A DNA stretch of 7,585 bases. Source: Nitrospirota bacterium. GTDB taxonomy: Bacteria > Nitrospirota > Nitrospiria > Nitrospirales > UBA8639. The notes below the pieces were generated by a model that saw nothing but the letters and a program-made list of their open reading frames with translations, ran no database searches and had not been told where the DNA came from. Both the position numbers and the translations under genes were made by a program. The stretch spans positions 1-7,585 of the forward strand of contig QIDY01000165.1 of the NCBI GenBank assembly GCA_003228495.1. The letters run 5' to 3'. Of this stretch, positions 7,357 to 7,585 are shown one piece after another (position 1 is the stretch's first letter; the number at the start of each line of letters is the position of its first letter).

Positions 7357-7396
7357 GCAAATGGTAAGCGAATGCCTGACTCTCGTTCAAAGCTAA
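7262..7396 (+). pseudogene. murG: Out-of-frame C-terminal segment of murG
   Basis: From 7262, one frame ahead of the 5' part of murG, the sequence reads LAEEIEYMIRDIPALQAMA, then RRSWEARKVHATEQMVSEC, then LTLVQS before TAA at 7394-7396. This is the expected MurG C-terminal helical segment. Joining residues 1-311 to these 44 residues gives about 355, the normal family length. Only one base (7261) separates the two frames, so the net change is +1 modulo 3: a one-base insertion, or more likely loss of 2, 5 or 8 bases, since the family usually has two or three more residues between DLN and LAEEI. There is no local start or ribosome binding site, so it is not an independent gene. Confidence 0.8.
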
Positions 7397-7428
7397 ATCC
7401 GACGTGGTTCGGCGATCAGAAGAATTCA

Positions 7429-7470
7429 ATGAATATACAAGCAAGCAACCAACCAACTGTGAATATTCAT
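7429..7470. repeat. 8-bp perfect inverted repeat downstream of murG
   Basis: ATGAATAT (7429-7436) and ATATTCAT (7463-7470) are perfect inverted copies separated by 26 bases. The spacer holds short tandem units (AAGC twice, then AACC twice, about 7439-7456). No T-tract follows, so it does not look like an intrinsic terminator. It could be an operator-like site or a chance AT-rich match; no function can be assigned. Confidence 0.4.
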
Positions 7471-7475
7471 CCTTT

Positions 7476-7483
7476 AAGGAGGG
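7476..7483 (+). promoter_or_regulatory. Strong Shine-Dalgarno-like sequence without a well-placed gene
   Basis: AAGGAGGG is the best anti-Shine-Dalgarno match noticed in the window. The nearest ATG (7497) is 13 bases away and opens only a 15-residue ORF (7497-7544). The longer open frame starts at ATG 7520, 36 bases away. It may mark a leader peptide, a disrupted gene start, or chance. Confidence 0.3.
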
Positions 7484-7519
7484 ATTCGTAGAGAGAATGA
7501 AGGGAGTGTCAGTCAAGAG

Positions 7520-7585
7520 ATGGCAGGGCAACCAATATTGTTGAACTTCTTGCTTCCCACGAATGTAATCGCATTTGTATTTGGA
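7520..7585 (+). CDS. Possible 5' end of a hydrophobic (membrane) protein, cut by the window end
   Basis: From ATG 7520 the frame stays open to the window end, giving 22 residues: MAGQPILLNFLLPTN, then VIAFVFG. The stretch is strongly hydrophobic from residue 6, as in a first membrane helix. The frame is open back to a stop at 7475-7477, with no other ATG, GTG or TTG between. The ribosome binding site is poor: AGGGAG at 7501-7506 is 13 bases upstream. I do not recognise the family, and it does not resemble the start of MurC (no GIGG-type nucleotide-binding motif), the gene that would commonly follow murG. It is too short to be sure that it codes. Confidence 0.3.
   Translation, partial: MAGQPILLNFLLPTNVIAFVFG

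Noticed and set aside
5..7396. Possible new defence, mobile or regulatory system inside the window
   Set aside because: Essentially all of this span is accounted for by known peptidoglycan and division genes. No CRISPR-like repeats, transposase, integrase, tRNA or rRNA signature was seen.
7399..7412. Hairpin CCGA-loop-TCGG just after the murG stop as a terminator
   Set aside because: The stem is only four base pairs with a six-base loop and no following T-tract.
7151..7531. 126-residue antisense ORF across the murG end and downstream region
   Set aside because: Most of it is antisense to conserved murG sequence. No ribosome binding site or protein family was seen, and composition is shadow-like.
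7497..7544. 15-residue ORF after AAGGAGGG
   Set aside because: Too short to call as a gene. The spacing of 13 bases is long and the peptide has no recognisable feature; it is mentioned only as a possible leader.

Overview
The window is a slice of a division and cell wall (dcw) gene cluster. Six recognisable genes lie on the + strand in the order murE - murF - mraY - murD - ftsW - murG. Gaps between them are 0 to 20 bases and no internal terminator or promoter stands out, so they read as one transcription unit. The order, the full-length MraY of the E. coli type and a MurE with the DNPR signature of meso-diaminopimelate-adding enzymes point to a bacterium with DAP-type peptidoglycan, most likely Gram-negative. 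Base composition is near 50% GC by eye. The protein style made me think of Nitrospirota (Nitrospira-like), but that is an impression, not a demonstrated assignment.

Layout: bases 2-1172 are murE, cut at its 5' end by the window edge and broken by a frameshift near 347. Bases 1190-2602 are murF, 2623-3699 mraY, 3713-5134 murD (GTG start), 5135-6313 ftsW (GTG start directly after the murD stop) and 6328 onward murG. The murG frame is lost near 7261, and its conserved C-terminus continues in another frame to 7396. Bases 7397-7585 are AT-richer. They hold an 8-bp inverted repeat, a strong but poorly placed Shine-Dalgarno-like sequence and the start of a possible hydrophobic ORF running off the window. 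murC, which commonly follows murG in such clusters, is not visible.

Together the genes cover lipid II synthesis and its use at the septum. MurD, MurE and MurF add D-Glu, meso-DAP and D-Ala-D-Ala to UDP-MurNAc-L-Ala. MraY moves phospho-MurNAc-pentapeptide to undecaprenyl phosphate (lipid I), MurG adds GlcNAc (lipid II), and FtsW polymerises lipid II during division.

I found no previously undescribed system. The real surprises are the two frame disruptions in normally essential genes (murE and murG) and the unexpected sequence after murG. The murE lesion falls exactly on the codon expected for the carbamylated active-site lysine. These may be assembly errors, or signs that this copy is degenerate.
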